Source of the DNA: Rouxiella badensis
GTDB taxonomy: Bacteria > Pseudomonadota > Gammaproteobacteria > Enterobacterales > Enterobacteriaceae
Length of the DNA: 64,000 nt
NCBI RefSeq assembly: GCF_002093665.1
Contig: NZ_MRWE01000003.1
Coordinates: 62,001 to 126,000 of the forward strand
Direction: 5' to 3'
A model generated the notes under the pieces. The model searched no databases and was not told the DNA's origin. It was given only the letters and a program-made list of their open reading frames with translations. Below are positions 29,113-39,067 of this stretch, in pieces. Every line of letters starts with the position of its first letter. The first letter of the stretch is position 1. Position numbers and translations under genes: made by a program.

Positions 29113-29559
29113 TTACTCCACCCGAACAACATTCTTATAGTGATCGCGACTCACATAAATCAGGCCATCGTTGGCAAACAGCACGCGATCGGCACCGCGT
29201 CTTCCGCAGTGATAGTCAATATCGGCCTCACGCCACACGCGGCCGGGCGCAGACGGTAGCGTCTGCTCACGATTAGAGAAATGATCCCCGCCAATCGCCT
29301 TACCCGGCAATACGTCACAAAGATTGCCCGAACGTGGGTCCCAGCCCGCCGCGCGTGCCTTCCTCTTAGTGATAAAATAATCCGGCAGTCGATGATGCTG
29401 CTGCAGGTAACTCACCACGGTTTTCTCCGCGGTAAGCGACGCGATATCTCCTTGCGCGGGAGGGAAAAAACTCAGTTTTGCCATCGCACTGCCACAGAAC
29501 ATAATTAACAGTCCCGCCAACAGCCAATGAACCCGACCCCACGTGTTTACTGCTCTCAT
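29113..29559 (-). CDS. Exported barnase-family ribonuclease
   Basis: A 148-residue protein with a signal peptide (about 1-27, ending in SAMA) and a barnase domain. Alignment to barnase places the general base at Glu111 (WREADIDY), Arg121 and Arg125 in RRGADR, and the general acid His140 (RDHYK), with exact barnase spacing. Cys81 and Cys118 could form a disulfide not present in barnase. ATG 29559 follows AGG at good spacing; a GTG at 29565 is an alternative. The role may be RNA scavenging or competition. Confidence 0.9.
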   Translation of the reverse strand: MRAVNTWGRVHWLLAGLLIMFCGSAMAKLSFFPPAQGDIASLTAEKTVVSYLQQHHRLPDYFITKRKARAAGWDPRSGNLCDVLPGKAIGGDHFSNREQTLPSAPGRVWREADIDYHCGRRGADRVLFANDGLIYVSRDHYKNVVRVE

Positions 29560-29592
29560 TGTCACCTACTTTTAGAATAGACAGATTTCGGG

Positions 29593-31053
29593 CTACAGAT
29601 TGCCCAGATGCAGCGTTTTCACCTGCAAATACTCTTCAAGCCCCAGCACCGAACCTTCCCGGCCAAGACCTGACTCTTTCACGCCGCCAAAAGGTGCGAC
29701 CTCGGTCGACAGCGCACATTCGTTGATACCAATCATGCCGCTTTCAATCGCATCGGCCACGCGGAACACCCGCTGCAGATTCTGCGTATAGAAGTAAGCG
29801 GCCAAACCGAACTCGGTATCGTTGGCACGTTTAATCGCTTCCTCTTCAGTTTTGAAGCGGAAACAGGCCGCCAGCGGGCCGAAGGTCTCCTCAGAGGCTA
29901 CCTTCATCTGGTCATTGGCCTGCGCGATAACCGTCGGCTGGTAGAAGTTACCGCCCAACTGATGGCGTTGTCCCCCGGTTAACAGCTTGCCGCCGTGCTC
30001 CAGAGCATCTTTAACGTGTTCCTCGACCTTTTCAAGTCCTTTAATATTAATTAATGGACCGATAATGACGCCCTCTTCCATGCCGTTTCCGACCTTCAGT
30101 TTCTTGACCTCATCGGCGAGACGATTCACGAAGGTGTCGTAGATGCCGTCCTGTACATAGATGCGGTTGATAGATACACAGACCTGGCCGGAGTTGCGGA
30201 ACTTGCAGGCCAGTACCCCGTCAATGGCGGCGTCGAGGTCGGCATCGTCAAAGACGATGTAGGGCGCATTACCGCCCAGCTCCATCGACACTTTCTTCAT
30301 GGTATCGGCACTGTTGCACACCAATGTCTTACCGACCTCGGTGGAGCCGGTAAACGAAATTTTACGTACAGCGCTGCTAGCCATAATTGCGTCGCTGATG
30401 GCCGAGGTATCACCGGCTACGCCATTGATGACGCCGTCAGGCACACCCGCCTGCTTCGCCAGCGCCAACAGTGCAAAGGCCGAGAGCGGCGTGTTATTCG
30501 CAGGTTTAATGAGGCCGGTACAGCCCGCAGCGAGCGCCGGACCGAGTTTACGCGTCAGCATCGCCAGCGGAAAATTCCACGGCGTAATAGCCGCCACCAC
30601 GCCCACCGGCTCACGGGTGGCCAGGATACGTGAGCCCGCTTTGACCGGTGGAATTATCTCGCCGTTGGCGCGCTTGGCCTCTTCGCTAAACCATTGCAGG
30701 AAGCTGGCCGCATATTCCACCTCACCCAGCGCTTCCTTCAACGGCTTGCCCTGTTCCGCAACCATCAGCTCGCCGAGGAACTGTTTGTTCTCAATCATTA
30801 ATTCGTACCAGCGGTGGATAATCTCCGACCGAGCCTTGCCGGTAAGTTTGCGCCACGCCGGGAAGGCTTCGCTGGCGGCCTTGATCGCCTCTTCGGTCTC
30901 GGCCTTTCCGGCACGCGCAACTTTGGCAACTATCTCGCCGGTTGCCGGATTTTCGACATCGAAGGTTTTCGCTGCGGTTTTCCATTGCCCCGCCACAAAA
31001 TAGCCTGTTTTAAACAAATCATGTTCTGAAAGTTTCTTGAGCTGGGATGACAT
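29593..31053 (-). CDS. gabD: NAD(P)-dependent succinate-semialdehyde dehydrogenase homologue
   Basis: A 486-residue aldehyde dehydrogenase clearly similar to E. coli GabD. The catalytic cysteine is Cys292 (NSGQVCVS), the general base Glu258 (SMELGGN), and ITPWNFP binds the cofactor. GabD's second active-site cysteine (GQTCVC) is Ser here. Start 31053 follows AGGAG; a longer frame from 31104 is unsupported. GabD oxidises succinate semialdehyde in 4-aminobutyrate catabolism. gabT is not nearby, so exact substrate is tentative. An amino-acid permease gene diverges from it. Confidence 0.8.
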   Translation of the reverse strand: MSSQLKKLSEHDLFKTGYFVAGQWKTAAKTFDVENPATGEIVAKVARAGKAETEEAIKAASEAFPAWRKLTGKARSEIIHRWYELMIENKQFLGELMVAEQGKPLKEALGEVEYAASFLQWFSEEAKRANGEIIPPVKAGSRILATREPVGVVAAITPWNFPLAMLTRKLGPALAAGCTGLIKPANNTPLSAFALLALAKQAGVPDGVINGVAGDTSAISDAIMASSAVRKISFTGSTEVGKTLVCNSADTMKKVSMELGGNAPYIVFDDADLDAAIDGVLACKFRNSGQVCVSINRIYVQDGIYDTFVNRLADEVKKLKVGNGMEEGVIIGPLINIKGLEKVEEHVKDALEHGGKLLTGGQRHQLGGNFYQPTVIAQANDQMKVASEETFGPLAACFRFKTEEEAIKRANDTEFGLAAYFYTQNLQRVFRVADAIESGMIGINECALSTEVAPFGGVKESGLGREGSVLGLEEYLQVKTLHLGNL

Positions 31054-31245
31054 GGTGATGTTTCTCCTGAGCGGGATCGTCCCTTTGAAGGACGATAAAA
31101 CCAAAGATAATTAATGATTAAGTATAGCCACTAATATCCTGTCCGCAGCGGAAGTCCCTCAGCCCACTGTGCTTTTCGGACAGCTTAACCCCAGTTTAAT
31201 CTGCTAATTTTTGTACGATCCCTGCTATATCCCCCAGCCACATCA

Positions 31246-31294
31246 CGCACACTATTGGTGCAAATCGATTAATAAATAGCACGCAAATAATGCG
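31246..31294 (+). promoter_or_regulatory. Candidate NtrC enhancer sites upstream of the permease gene
   Basis: CGCACACTATTGGTGCA (31246-31262) matches most of the NtrC dyad (TGCAC...GGTGCA). A weaker GCAC-N9-TGCG site centres 32 bp downstream, at about 31286. Relative to the sigma-54 start expected near 31374 they sit at about -120 and -88, and their spacing equals that of the two strong glnA enhancer sites. Confidence 0.6.
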
Positions 31295-31347
31295 AACTCA
31301 CTCTATAAGTCGGCAATTAGTACAGTTTCATGGGTTGTTTGACAGTC

Positions 31348-31363
31348 TGGCACGGTTCCTGCT
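31348..31363 (+). promoter_or_regulatory. Candidate sigma-54 promoter for the amino-acid permease
   Basis: TGGCACGGTTCCTGCT has a perfect -24 block (TGGCACG), the required GG-N10-GC spacing and a near-consensus -12 block (CTGCT). It points to the permease gene at 31469. A TTGACA overlaps just upstream (31339-31344) but no good -10 follows it. Confidence 0.62.
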
Positions 31364-31468
31364 GATACGACTCATACATCAAAAAAGGAAGATTGATGTT
31401 TTTCTTAAAACGTTAACAGAGAAGGTTTCTGTCATTAGTTATTTTCCTAAACCCTAAAGAGGACTGCT

Positions 31469-33070
31469 ATGACTCAGGGGACATTGAAAAAAAAATTAGG
31501 CCTGGTGGATCTTACCCTGTTGGGTGTCGGCTCCATGATTGGCTCAGGGTGGTTATACGCAGCATTAACAAGCTCGGGTTACGCAGGAGGGTTAACAGGC
31601 TGGGCGTGGCTTCTTGGCGCGATTATGGTCATGCTGATTGGTTTGGTGTTTGCTGAACTCTCGGCGGCTATTCCTCGCGCCGGGGGATTCGTTCGTTACC
31701 CGCAATACACTCACGGTAATGTGGTTGGTTTTGTAATCGGCGTCAGTTCGCTGCTGGCCTACACCAGTACCGCCGGTGTCGAAGTCGAGGCCGTACGCCA
31801 ATACGCGATGTACTGGTGGCCCGCACTGGGTCAAACCGACGGCAGCCCGACAAGCCTCGGCTTCGTGATGCAAATCCTGCTGTTGGTGGGCTTCTTCCTG
31901 TTGAACTACTGGAGCGTTAAATTCTTCGGTCGCATCAACACTATCATCACTACCTTTAAGTTTATCGTGCCGGTGATGGTCATCATCACGCTGTTTGGTT
32001 ATTACCACGGTGCTAACCTCGCGGTACCGGGCACCAATCCTGGTGGCGCGCACGGCGTATTCTCCTCACTGACCGGCGCGGGTATCGTCTTTGCCTACCT
32101 GGGTTTCCGTCAGGCGGTGGACTTCGCCAGTGAGGCGAAAAATCCTCAACGTAACATTCCAATTGCCATCATTCTGGCGATTGTTATTAGCTTTGCCGTT
32201 TACATCCTGCTGCAATTCGCCTTCATGGGCGCAGTGCCGCCGGACCTGCTGAACGCGCATGGCTGGGTCGGTCTGAAAACCATCTTCCAGTCTCCGTATG
32301 CCGATCTGGCGCGCAGTCTGGGCATTACCTGGCTGATTAACCTGATCCTTATCGATGCGGTTATCTCTCCAGCGGGAACCGGCAACATCTATCTGGCGGG
32401 TGCGTCACGCGTGCTGTTTGCCTGGGCGAAAAACGGCCATCTGTTCAACATTTTCGCCAAGGTTGACCCTAAATCCGGCGTTCCGCGCGGTGCGCTGTGG
32501 TTGTCGCTGATTCTGGCGATTGCCTGGACGCTGCCCTCCGAGTTCCAGGTCTGGGGCGGCCTGATTGGTGCGGTTACCTCGGCAACGGTGTTTACCTATC
32601 TGCCTGGCCCGGTCAATGCGGGCGTGTTGCGTGCACGTTTGCCTGACCTGAAACGCCCGTTCAAGTTACCGGTGTTTGGTCTGCTCAGTCCGCTGGCCTT
32701 TATCGCCAGTAGCCTGCTGATTTACTGGAGCGGCTGGTCGGTCAACGTCCTGTTGATCCCAATTCTGGTGATTGCCTGGGCCGCCTACGTAATCTTTGGC
32801 AAAAAGGACGAGAACTTCAAACGCGACGTTAGCAGCTCGCTGTGGCTGCTGGTCTACTATCTGGTGGTGCTGGCGCTTTCCTATCTGGGCACTTACGGCG
32901 GCATCAACGCGATCTCCAGCCCAACCGACATGGTGCTGCTGATTATCGTCACGCTGGTGTGCTACTACTGGGGCGTTGCGTCAGGCCATCAAAAACTGGT
33001 GATCCCGCAGGACGAGGACGAGCCGGAGGATCAACTAACTCAGGTGAAAACCACTTCAGCCTATCCGTAA
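31469..33070 (+). CDS. APC-superfamily amino-acid permease
   Basis: A 533-residue permease with about 12-14 membrane segments. Helix 1 carries the unwound substrate motif GVGSMIGSGWLYA, and helix 6 includes FAYLGFRQAVDFASEAKNPQRNIP, typical of APC transporters. The general type recalls the aspartate permease YveA, but the substrate cannot be set by eye; the divergent SSADH gene makes 4-aminobutyrate or an acidic amino acid plausible. The 415-bp upstream gap carries a nitrogen-type promoter. A terminator follows. Confidence 0.82.
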   Translation: MTQGTLKKKLGLVDLTLLGVGSMIGSGWLYAALTSSGYAGGLTGWAWLLGAIMVMLIGLVFAELSAAIPRAGGFVRYPQYTHGNVVGFVIGVSSLLAYTSTAGVEVEAVRQYAMYWWPALGQTDGSPTSLGFVMQILLLVGFFLLNYWSVKFFGRINTIITTFKFIVPVMVIITLFGYYHGANLAVPGTNPGGAHGVFSSLTGAGIVFAYLGFRQAVDFASEAKNPQRNIPIAIILAIVISFAVYILLQFAFMGAVPPDLLNAHGWVGLKTIFQSPYADLARSLGITWLINLILIDAVISPAGTGNIYLAGASRVLFAWAKNGHLFNIFAKVDPKSGVPRGALWLSLILAIAWTLPSEFQVWGGLIGAVTSATVFTYLPGPVNAGVLRARLPDLKRPFKLPVFGLLSPLAFIASSLLIYWSGWSVNVLLIPILVIAWAAYVIFGKKDENFKRDVSSSLWLLVYYLVVLALSYLGTYGGINAISSPTDMVLLIIVTLVCYYWGVASGHQKLVIPQDEDEPEDQLTQVKTTSAYP

Positions 33071-33088
33071 TCGCCGGATATGAAGCAC

Positions 33089-33127
33089 AAAAAAAGGCTG
33101 GCGCCTTGAGGGCGTCAGCCTTTTTGT
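33089..33127. terminator. Bidirectional terminator between permease gene and aaeB
   Basis: AAAAAGGCTGGCGCC (33091-33105) and GGCGTCAGCCTTTTT (33111-33125) form a 15-bp stem with one wobble and a 5-nt loop, A-rich before and T-rich after. It ends both convergent units. Confidence 0.88.
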
Positions 33128-33143
33128 TTTACGGGTCAGCAGG

Positions 33144-35102
33144 CTATTGCAGAAATGCACGCTGATAGTTATGCAGCAGGTCACACAGTCGACGGACCGG
33201 TTCGGTCACTTTCGGTGGCGCGTCGTACTCCACCAGTTTCTGCTGATATTCACTCATCTCTTTCAACAGACGCTGATAATAGTACTCGCGTTTGCTTTCA
33301 CGCTGGGATGACACCACGTGGTCGGCGGTATTACGAATCTTCTTGTGGAAAGCAGAAAGCTCTTCGTTTACCGGCACTTCTGCCAGCTTCAGTCGTTGAT
33401 GCGCAATGATAAGCTGTAGCGCCAGGCGATATTTGCCAATGTCATTCGGGAATAGCACCAGCAGCTGGTTAAGCTGATGATACAGCGCGGGCAAATGGTT
33501 CTCGCGACGGCGATAGGCCTTGGTGGTCAACGCAGAGACTGCACTGCTCACGAAGCGGTTAAGCAACGTGCGCCCAGTCTTGTCGCGTGATTTATCGCGA
33601 ATCACCGCCAGCACGACCAGCGCAATTATACAGCCAATCGCCTGACCTGACGCGTTGTCGAGGAAGGTCGAGATGTTGAAGGTCATCGGGTTGCTCAACA
33701 CCAGAATATTGATGCTGCCAACCAACAGACCAAGAACCCCCAAGCGGCGCTTCTGCACCTCGATACCACAAATAAAGATGAAGATGCCCAGCGACAGCAG
33801 CAGCAGGAACAGACTTTGCTGAGTGGCCGGCATGATAACGGTATACAGCAAGGAGCCTAAGGGTATCGCGGCCAGCATGCCGACCATGAAGTCCATCGCC
33901 ATCATACGCGGGTTCGGTGTACGCATCGCCAGTGAGGTGATAACCGCAATAATGACAATCACACCTGAGCCGGCAGTCCAGCCGGTCCACAGCCACAGCA
34001 GGCACCCGGCGGCGCTCGCCACGAAGGTACGCAAACCGTTGATCAACGCATGATGCATCTCGGCCGACGCCGGTTTGACCACCACCTCAGTATTGAGGAC
34101 ATTGTTCTCGGTGCTGCTGATGCTGCCGTTGGTGTGAATGCCTTTAATCATCAGCAACGCACGGCTGGCAGAGCCAATCCAGGAGTAAAGCGGCAGCGCG
34201 ATGTTTTCGGCAGGCAGCGCATTACCTATCTGGCGCAGGCGCTTCAACCTCTGGCGCACGTCATGCTGATTCTCGACCGGTTCATTCACCAGCAGTCTGA
34301 TTTCTTCAGGCACCAGCTCCGGCGTGGTCTGCATAATGATGAAGGTTTCACAGGCCTGAGTAATCATGCTCAGCGACAGGCTGTGCAACGCCTTCATACG
34401 GCGATTCACCCGCTGCCAGCGAGAGGATTCCATCATCAGGCTGCCACGCATGCCGTTCACCGCCGTCGTGCTCTTGACCAGCATGTTCCAGGCTTTGTCG
34501 ATTTCTTCCTTGTCGGCCTGATTGACGCTGAGCTTGAGCAGCTTGAACTGGTCGATCATCAGCTGGTCTACCGCACGGTCGATGTCTTTCTTGATCGAAC
34601 GCGGTGAAAACAACAGATCAGCGACGATGGCAGCACAAATACCGACCACGATTTCGCTACAGCGCTCAACGGCAAACTGCGGCGTTTCGGAGAGGTTTGA
34701 CGAGGCCAGCACCACGATAATCAGCGCGGTGTAACCGGCAAGACCTAAAGCATAGGAATTTTCGACGCGAACAATCGACGACCACCAGGTACAGAATCCG
34801 GCCCACAGGCAGCAAACCAGCAGCATCAGGGCGGGTGCACGCGCGAAGGTCATGACAATCGCAATGGCGGCGATACAGCCGATAAACGTCCCGATGACAC
34901 GTAAAATTCCGCGATGGCGAATGGCACCGGCGAAGGGTTCGCCGCCGGCAACCATGGCGGGTCCGGCGGCCACGATGGCGGCGGTCATCGCCGACCAACG
35001 TGGAGTTTCTAACTGCAGGTAAAACCCAAAAACCAGCGCTCCCAAGATAGCAAAGGTCAGCTTGCAGGCAAATCGCATGCGCAGGAAAGTCTGGCTATTC
35101 AT
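33144..35102 (-). CDS. aaeB: AaeB, aromatic carboxylic acid efflux permease
   Basis: A 652-residue FUSC-family inner-membrane protein, the usual AaeB length. Two blocks of membrane helices (about 12-165 and 365-510) are each followed by cytoplasmic parts. With AaeA it exports p-hydroxybenzoate and related acids as a metabolic relief valve. It is the last gene of the aaeXAB unit. Confidence 0.95.
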   Translation of the reverse strand: MNSQTFLRMRFACKLTFAILGALVFGFYLQLETPRWSAMTAAIVAAGPAMVAGGEPFAGAIRHRGILRVIGTFIGCIAAIAIVMTFARAPALMLLVCCLWAGFCTWWSSIVRVENSYALGLAGYTALIIVVLASSNLSETPQFAVERCSEIVVGICAAIVADLLFSPRSIKKDIDRAVDQLMIDQFKLLKLSVNQADKEEIDKAWNMLVKSTTAVNGMRGSLMMESSRWQRVNRRMKALHSLSLSMITQACETFIIMQTTPELVPEEIRLLVNEPVENQHDVRQRLKRLRQIGNALPAENIALPLYSWIGSASRALLMIKGIHTNGSISSTENNVLNTEVVVKPASAEMHHALINGLRTFVASAAGCLLWLWTGWTAGSGVIVIIAVITSLAMRTPNPRMMAMDFMVGMLAAIPLGSLLYTVIMPATQQSLFLLLLSLGIFIFICGIEVQKRRLGVLGLLVGSINILVLSNPMTFNISTFLDNASGQAIGCIIALVVLAVIRDKSRDKTGRTLLNRFVSSAVSALTTKAYRRRENHLPALYHQLNQLLVLFPNDIGKYRLALQLIIAHQRLKLAEVPVNEELSAFHKKIRNTADHVVSSQRESKREYYYQRLLKEMSEYQQKLVEYDAPPKVTEPVRRLCDLLHNYQRAFLQ

Positions 35103-35113
35103 TTTATCTTCTC

Positions 35114-36046
35114 TTAACCAAACTCACGCATACGATGCAGGAATTTGGTGAACCAGGAGCCGTTCTCGGCGCGGTCGTGCTCGCCTGCAACCACAACGGT
35201 AGCGGTGGTGCCTGCCGGGTACGGGTGTTTTTCATCCATATCATCAAGAAGGATCTTAACCGGTACACGCTGCGCCAGACGTACCCACTCGAGGTTGCTG
35301 TCGATGGTCGCCAGACCATCGCTGGATGCGGTGCTGCTGCTGTCGGTTACCGCCGCCGCGACGCTGTCTACGTGGCCGTGCAGAACGCGGTTGCTGCCCA
35401 GTGGGGTAATCTCGACGCGGTCACCCTTTTTAACGCGCGCCAGCTTGGTTTCTTCCATATAGGCCAGCACGTAGAAGGTGTGCTCTTTAACCAGTGCGAT
35501 GGTGGTTTCACCACGGGTAATGAAGTCGCCAGGGTGAACGGTCAGGTTAGTCACCCAGCCGTCGGCAGGAGCAATAACCACGGTACGCTGTAGGTCAAGC
35601 GCTGCGGCAGCCGCCGTTGCCTTGGCCTTCGCAAGCTGTTGCATCGTAGTTTGCAGGTCATTGGTCGCCTGCTCAATCGCTTCGATTGATATCGCCTGAG
35701 AACCGAGTTTCACGCGGCGAGCCGCTTCGCGTTTTTTCTCGTCGGCCAATGCCTGGTAATAAGCCACGTCGGCATTCGCCTGCTCCAGTGCCACCTGATA
35801 ACGCGGCTGGTCAATTTTGAACAGCACGTCACCTTTAGAAACCAGCTGGTTATCCTCTACCGGAACGTCAGTTACCAGACCGGCAACGTCAGGTGCGATA
35901 GCCACGACGTCGGCGGTGAATTTGGCATCACGCGTCCATGGGGACTCGGTATAAAAGACCCAGGCGCGGAAAATTGCGATGGCGGCCAGGATCACAATGA
36001 TAAACGTTATTGCATAACGTATTATTTTTATTGATAAGTTTTTCAC
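35114..36046 (-). CDS. aaeA: AaeA, membrane-fusion subunit of the aromatic acid efflux pump
   Basis: A 310-residue HlyD-type membrane-fusion protein. It has an N-terminal membrane anchor (about 9-28), a lipoyl half-motif ([19 protein letters not shown]), a coiled-coil hairpin (about 80-145) and a beta-barrel part. It couples AaeB to the envelope. The gene is 7 nt after aaeX and 11 nt before aaeB. Confidence 0.95.
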   Translation of the reverse strand: MKNLSIKIIRYAITFIIVILAAIAIFRAWVFYTESPWTRDAKFTADVVAIAPDVAGLVTDVPVEDNQLVSKGDVLFKIDQPRYQVALEQANADVAYYQALADEKKREAARRVKLGSQAISIEAIEQATNDLQTTMQQLAKAKATAAAAALDLQRTVVIAPADGWVTNLTVHPGDFITRGETTIALVKEHTFYVLAYMEETKLARVKKGDRVEITPLGSNRVLHGHVDSVAAAVTDSSSTASSDGLATIDSNLEWVRLAQRVPVKILLDDMDEKHPYPAGTTATVVVAGEHDRAENGSWFTKFLHRMREFG

Positions 36047-36053
36047 GACAGCC

Positions 36054-36257
36054 TCAGACGAAAATGCAGGAGATTAGGTAGAAGAGACAGCAATATAATG
36101 CCGTATTAAATAAAGCCGGATGCCAGACAAAATCATAGATCCCGGTAGGTGTTAGAATTCGGCGCAGTATAAAAAATACTGCCAACGCCAAAAGGATTTC
36201 AAAAAACACCGGGGGAAACGACAATCCGAAAATCACCATTACCGGAAGCAAACTCAT
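36054..36257 (-). CDS. aaeX: AaeX, small membrane protein of the aae operon
   Basis: A 67-residue DUF1656 protein, the same length as in E. coli; start 36257 gives [20 protein letters not shown]. Two hydrophobic helices flank a conserved [15 protein letters not shown] segment. The role is not established, but it is always the first gene of aaeXAB and is induced with it by AaeR. Confidence 0.94.
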   Translation of the reverse strand: MSLLPVMVIFGLSFPPVFFEILLALAVFFILRRILTPTGIYDFVWHPALFNTALYCCLFYLISCIFV

Positions 36258-36369
36258 GGATATTTCCTTAGACTCATACCACAAAGGTAGTGATGCACAG
36301 TAACCCTCATATTATTCATTAATTTTAACATTACCGCGCGGATCCGATTCAGAATTTTCAACAATACCA

Positions 36370-36404
36370 GCGCACTTCGAGAGAATAATCTCTAAAGGGT
36401 GCGC
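36370..36404. promoter_or_regulatory. Nested dyad in the aaeX-aaeR gap, candidate AaeR site
   Basis: GCGCAC (36370-36375) and GTGCGC (36399-36404) enclose a second dyad AGAGA-ATAA-TCTCT (36380-36393). The shared centre lies in the 308-bp divergent region, where a LysR-type regulator would bind to control aaeXAB and itself. Confidence 0.5.
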
Positions 36405-36565
36405 AGAGGGGTAAAGTTGGATTGCCAGAAAAGTCGGCGGAGGTAAGAAAAAACGATTTAACTGCATCCGAACTTGAGGCTTTTATCTGGACAAGTATAT
36501 TAGCCTGCTTATTATCAAGTTATCAACATTACGTGATCACAATCACTTTTAAGCTGAGCTTAACA

Positions 36566-37498
36566 ATGGACCGATTAAAACGCATGTCAATCTTTGCTCA
36601 GGTGGTTGAAAGCGGTTCTTATACTGCGGCCGCTCCTCGCCTTCAGATGAGCGTTTCAGCCATCAGCCAGAGCATCAGCAAGCTTGAAAATGAATTACAA
36701 ATCAAACTATTAAACAGAAGTACTCGCAGTCTTGGGCTTACCGAGGCCGGGAAGATTTACTATCAGGGTTGCCACAAGATGCTGCATAACGTTCGTGAAG
36801 TCCACGAGCAATTATATGCATTTAATAACACACCAACCGGTACATTACGCATCGGCAGCTCCTCGACAATGGCACAAAATGTCCTTGCTGCAATGACCGC
36901 GCAGATGCTCGTCGAGTATCCGGGGCTGACCGTCAATCTGGTTACTGGTATTCCAGCCCCGGATCTTATCTCTGACGGGCTTGATATCGTGATCCGCGTC
37001 GGCAAACTTCAGGATTCGAGCCTGTTTTCTAAACATCTCGGCTCGATGCCAATGGTAGTCTGTGCCGCTAAAAGTTATTTGATTCAACACGGTAAGCCCG
37101 AAGCGCCTGCGGATATGGTGAACTTCTCCTGGCTGGAATACAGCGTACGCCCAGACAGCCAGTTCGACTTGATATCACCCGAGGGGCAGGCTATCCGTAT
37201 TCGTCCCGAGGGGCGGTTTGTGACTAACGATTCGCAGACCATTATTCGCTGGCTAAAAGCCGGTGTCGGCATTGCCTATATTCCGCTGATGTGGATTATT
37301 GACGAGATTAATTCGGGGGAAGTCGAGATTCTGTTTGGGAATTATCAGTCCGAGCCGCGTCCTGTTTATGCGCTGCATACCGAAAAAGACAAACTGCCGC
37401 TAAAGGTGCAGGTGTGCATTAATTACCTGATCGAATACTTCAAGGAAGTCAGCAAGGTCTATCGCAAGCATCGTAAAAGAGAACCGGGCGCTAAATAG
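36566..37498 (+). CDS. aaeR: AaeR, LysR-type activator of aaeXAB
   Basis: A 310-residue LysR regulator closely similar to E. coli AaeR. The start at 36566 (MDRLKRMSIFAQVVE) matches the family; 48 upstream in-frame codons are not supported. The N-terminal winged helix (1-60) holds SVSAISQSISKLE, and the effector domain follows (about 90-295). It responds to aromatic carboxylic acids. It is divergent from aaeX, and its stop codon lies inside a hairpin. Confidence 0.94.
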   Translation: MDRLKRMSIFAQVVESGSYTAAAPRLQMSVSAISQSISKLENELQIKLLNRSTRSLGLTEAGKIYYQGCHKMLHNVREVHEQLYAFNNTPTGTLRIGSSSTMAQNVLAAMTAQMLVEYPGLTVNLVTGIPAPDLISDGLDIVIRVGKLQDSSLFSKHLGSMPMVVCAAKSYLIQHGKPEAPADMVNFSWLEYSVRPDSQFDLISPEGQAIRIRPEGRFVTNDSQTIIRWLKAGVGIAYIPLMWIIDEINSGEVEILFGNYQSEPRPVYALHTEKDKLPLKVQVCINYLIEYFKEVSKVYRKHRKREPGAK

Positions 37499-37507
37499 CG
37501 CCCGGTT
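37482..37507. terminator. Hairpin at the aaeR/tldD convergence
   Basis: AACCGGGCGCT and AGCGCCCGGTT form a perfect 11-bp stem with an AAAT loop. The aaeR stop codon (37496-37498) is inside it. The tail is T-rich only on the minus strand (CTCTTTTACG), so it best terminates tldD. Confidence 0.65.
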
Positions 37508-37539
37508 GATTGATTGCGGTAACACAAATAACCCGGTTA

Positions 37540-38985
37540 TCAGGCCGTGCCGCCGACGGTCAAACTGTCCAGTTTCAGCGTTGGCTGGCCGACACCGACC
37601 GGTACGCTCTGACCTTCTTTACCGCAGACCCCCACGCCTTTGTCGAGCGCAAGGTCGTTCCCGACCATCGAAATCTGCTGCATCGCCTCAATACCCGAAC
37701 CAATCAGGGTTGCGCCCTTAACCGGTTTAGTAATGCGGCCTTTCTCGATCAGATAGGCTTCCGAAGTCGAGAAAACAAATTTACCCGAGGTGATATCGAC
37801 CTGACCGCCGCCAAAGTTTGGCGCATACAGGCCGTATTCGACGCTACTAATAATATCTTCAGGTGTTGACTGCCCACCCAGCAGGTAGGTGTTAGTCATG
37901 CGCGGCATCGGCAGGTGAGCATAAGACTCGCGTCGACCGTTACCGGTTGGCGCAACGCCCATCAGGCGTGCATTCAGCTTGTCCTGCATATAACCTTTCA
38001 GAATACCATTTTCGATCAGCACGTTGTATTGACCCGGCACACCTTCGTCATCAATCGAAATTGAACCACGACGGCCCTGCAGGGTGCCATCGTCCACCAC
38101 GGTGCAGAGTTCAGAGGCAACCAGTTTGCCCATCTGACCGCTGAACATTGAGGTACCACGGCGGTTAAAGTCGCCTTCCAGCCCGTGTCCAACCGCTTCG
38201 TGCAGCAGCACCCCCGGCCAGCCTGCGCCGAGAACGACCGGCATCGTTCCGGCCGGAGCCGCAACGGCGGTCAGATTGACCAACGCCATACGCACCGCTT
38301 CGCGGGCATAGACATCAGCGCGAACTTCACCGTCAACGCTTTCAAGGAAATATTCATAACCGAAACGACCGCCGCCGCCGCTTGAACCGCGCTCGCGGCG
38401 ACCGTCTTGCTCGACCAGCACGCTCACGGACAAACGAACCAGCGGGCGAATATCTGCCGCCAGCGTGCCGTCGGTGGCAGCAACCAGTACGCTTTCATAC
38501 ACGCCGGTAATGCTGGCAGAGACTTCCTGCACGCGGCTGTCTGCCGCACGCGCCGCTTTATCTACACGGTGCAGCAGGGCAATCTTCTCTTCACGCGGCA
38601 GGCTTTGCAGCGGATCTGCCAGTGAATAAAGGGGAGAGTGGTTGATGGCACCCAGCTGGTGGGCTTTGCCATTACCCTGTTCGCGCACGATGCTGCGTGC
38701 GGCCTGCGCGCTCTGGTTCAGCGCGTTCAGGGTAATCTGATCGGCGTAAGCAAAACCGGTTTTCTCGCCGCTTACGGCGCGAACGCCAACGCCCTGATCG
38801 ATATTGTAAGACCCGTCTTTGATGATGCTGTCTTCAATGACCCAGGCTTCGTGAAAACTGGACTGGAAATAGAGATCGGCATAATCGAGACGGCGCTCAG
38901 ACAGCTGGCCTAATACCGAAAACAGGTCTTGTTGACTCAGGTTATTAGCGGTTAGTAACCGCTCACTGACTAGGGCCAGACTCAT
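37540..38985 (-). CDS. tldD: TldD, zinc metalloprotease subunit of TldDE
   Basis: A 481-residue protein, identical in length to E. coli TldD with start 38985 ([11 protein letters not shown]). The zinc motif [14 protein letters not shown] (HExxxH) is intact. With PmbA/TldE it forms a cavity-type protease for unfolded peptides. The gene heads away from yhdP on the same strand with an 82-nt gap. Confidence 0.97.
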   Translation of the reverse strand: MSLALVSERLLTANNLSQQDLFSVLGQLSERRLDYADLYFQSSFHEAWVIEDSIIKDGSYNIDQGVGVRAVSGEKTGFAYADQITLNALNQSAQAARSIVREQGNGKAHQLGAINHSPLYSLADPLQSLPREEKIALLHRVDKAARAADSRVQEVSASITGVYESVLVAATDGTLAADIRPLVRLSVSVLVEQDGRRERGSSGGGGRFGYEYFLESVDGEVRADVYAREAVRMALVNLTAVAAPAGTMPVVLGAGWPGVLLHEAVGHGLEGDFNRRGTSMFSGQMGKLVASELCTVVDDGTLQGRRGSISIDDEGVPGQYNVLIENGILKGYMQDKLNARLMGVAPTGNGRRESYAHLPMPRMTNTYLLGGQSTPEDIISSVEYGLYAPNFGGGQVDITSGKFVFSTSEAYLIEKGRITKPVKGATLIGSGIEAMQQISMVGNDLALDKGVGVCGKEGQSVPVGVGQPTLKLDSLTVGGTA

Positions 38986-39067
38986 AATTTCTTCACTCTC
39001 TTTGGTCATGTAAAGTCAAGTTACAGCCTAACACAGTATGAGGTTTCTCAACACTGCGCGGCCCGTC

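Noticed and set aside
31339-31367. Sigma-70 promoter with perfect TTGACA before the permease gene
   Set aside because: At 17 or 18 bp the -10 candidates (CTGATA, TGATAC) are poor. The overlapping sigma-54 elements fit better, though dual use is not excluded.
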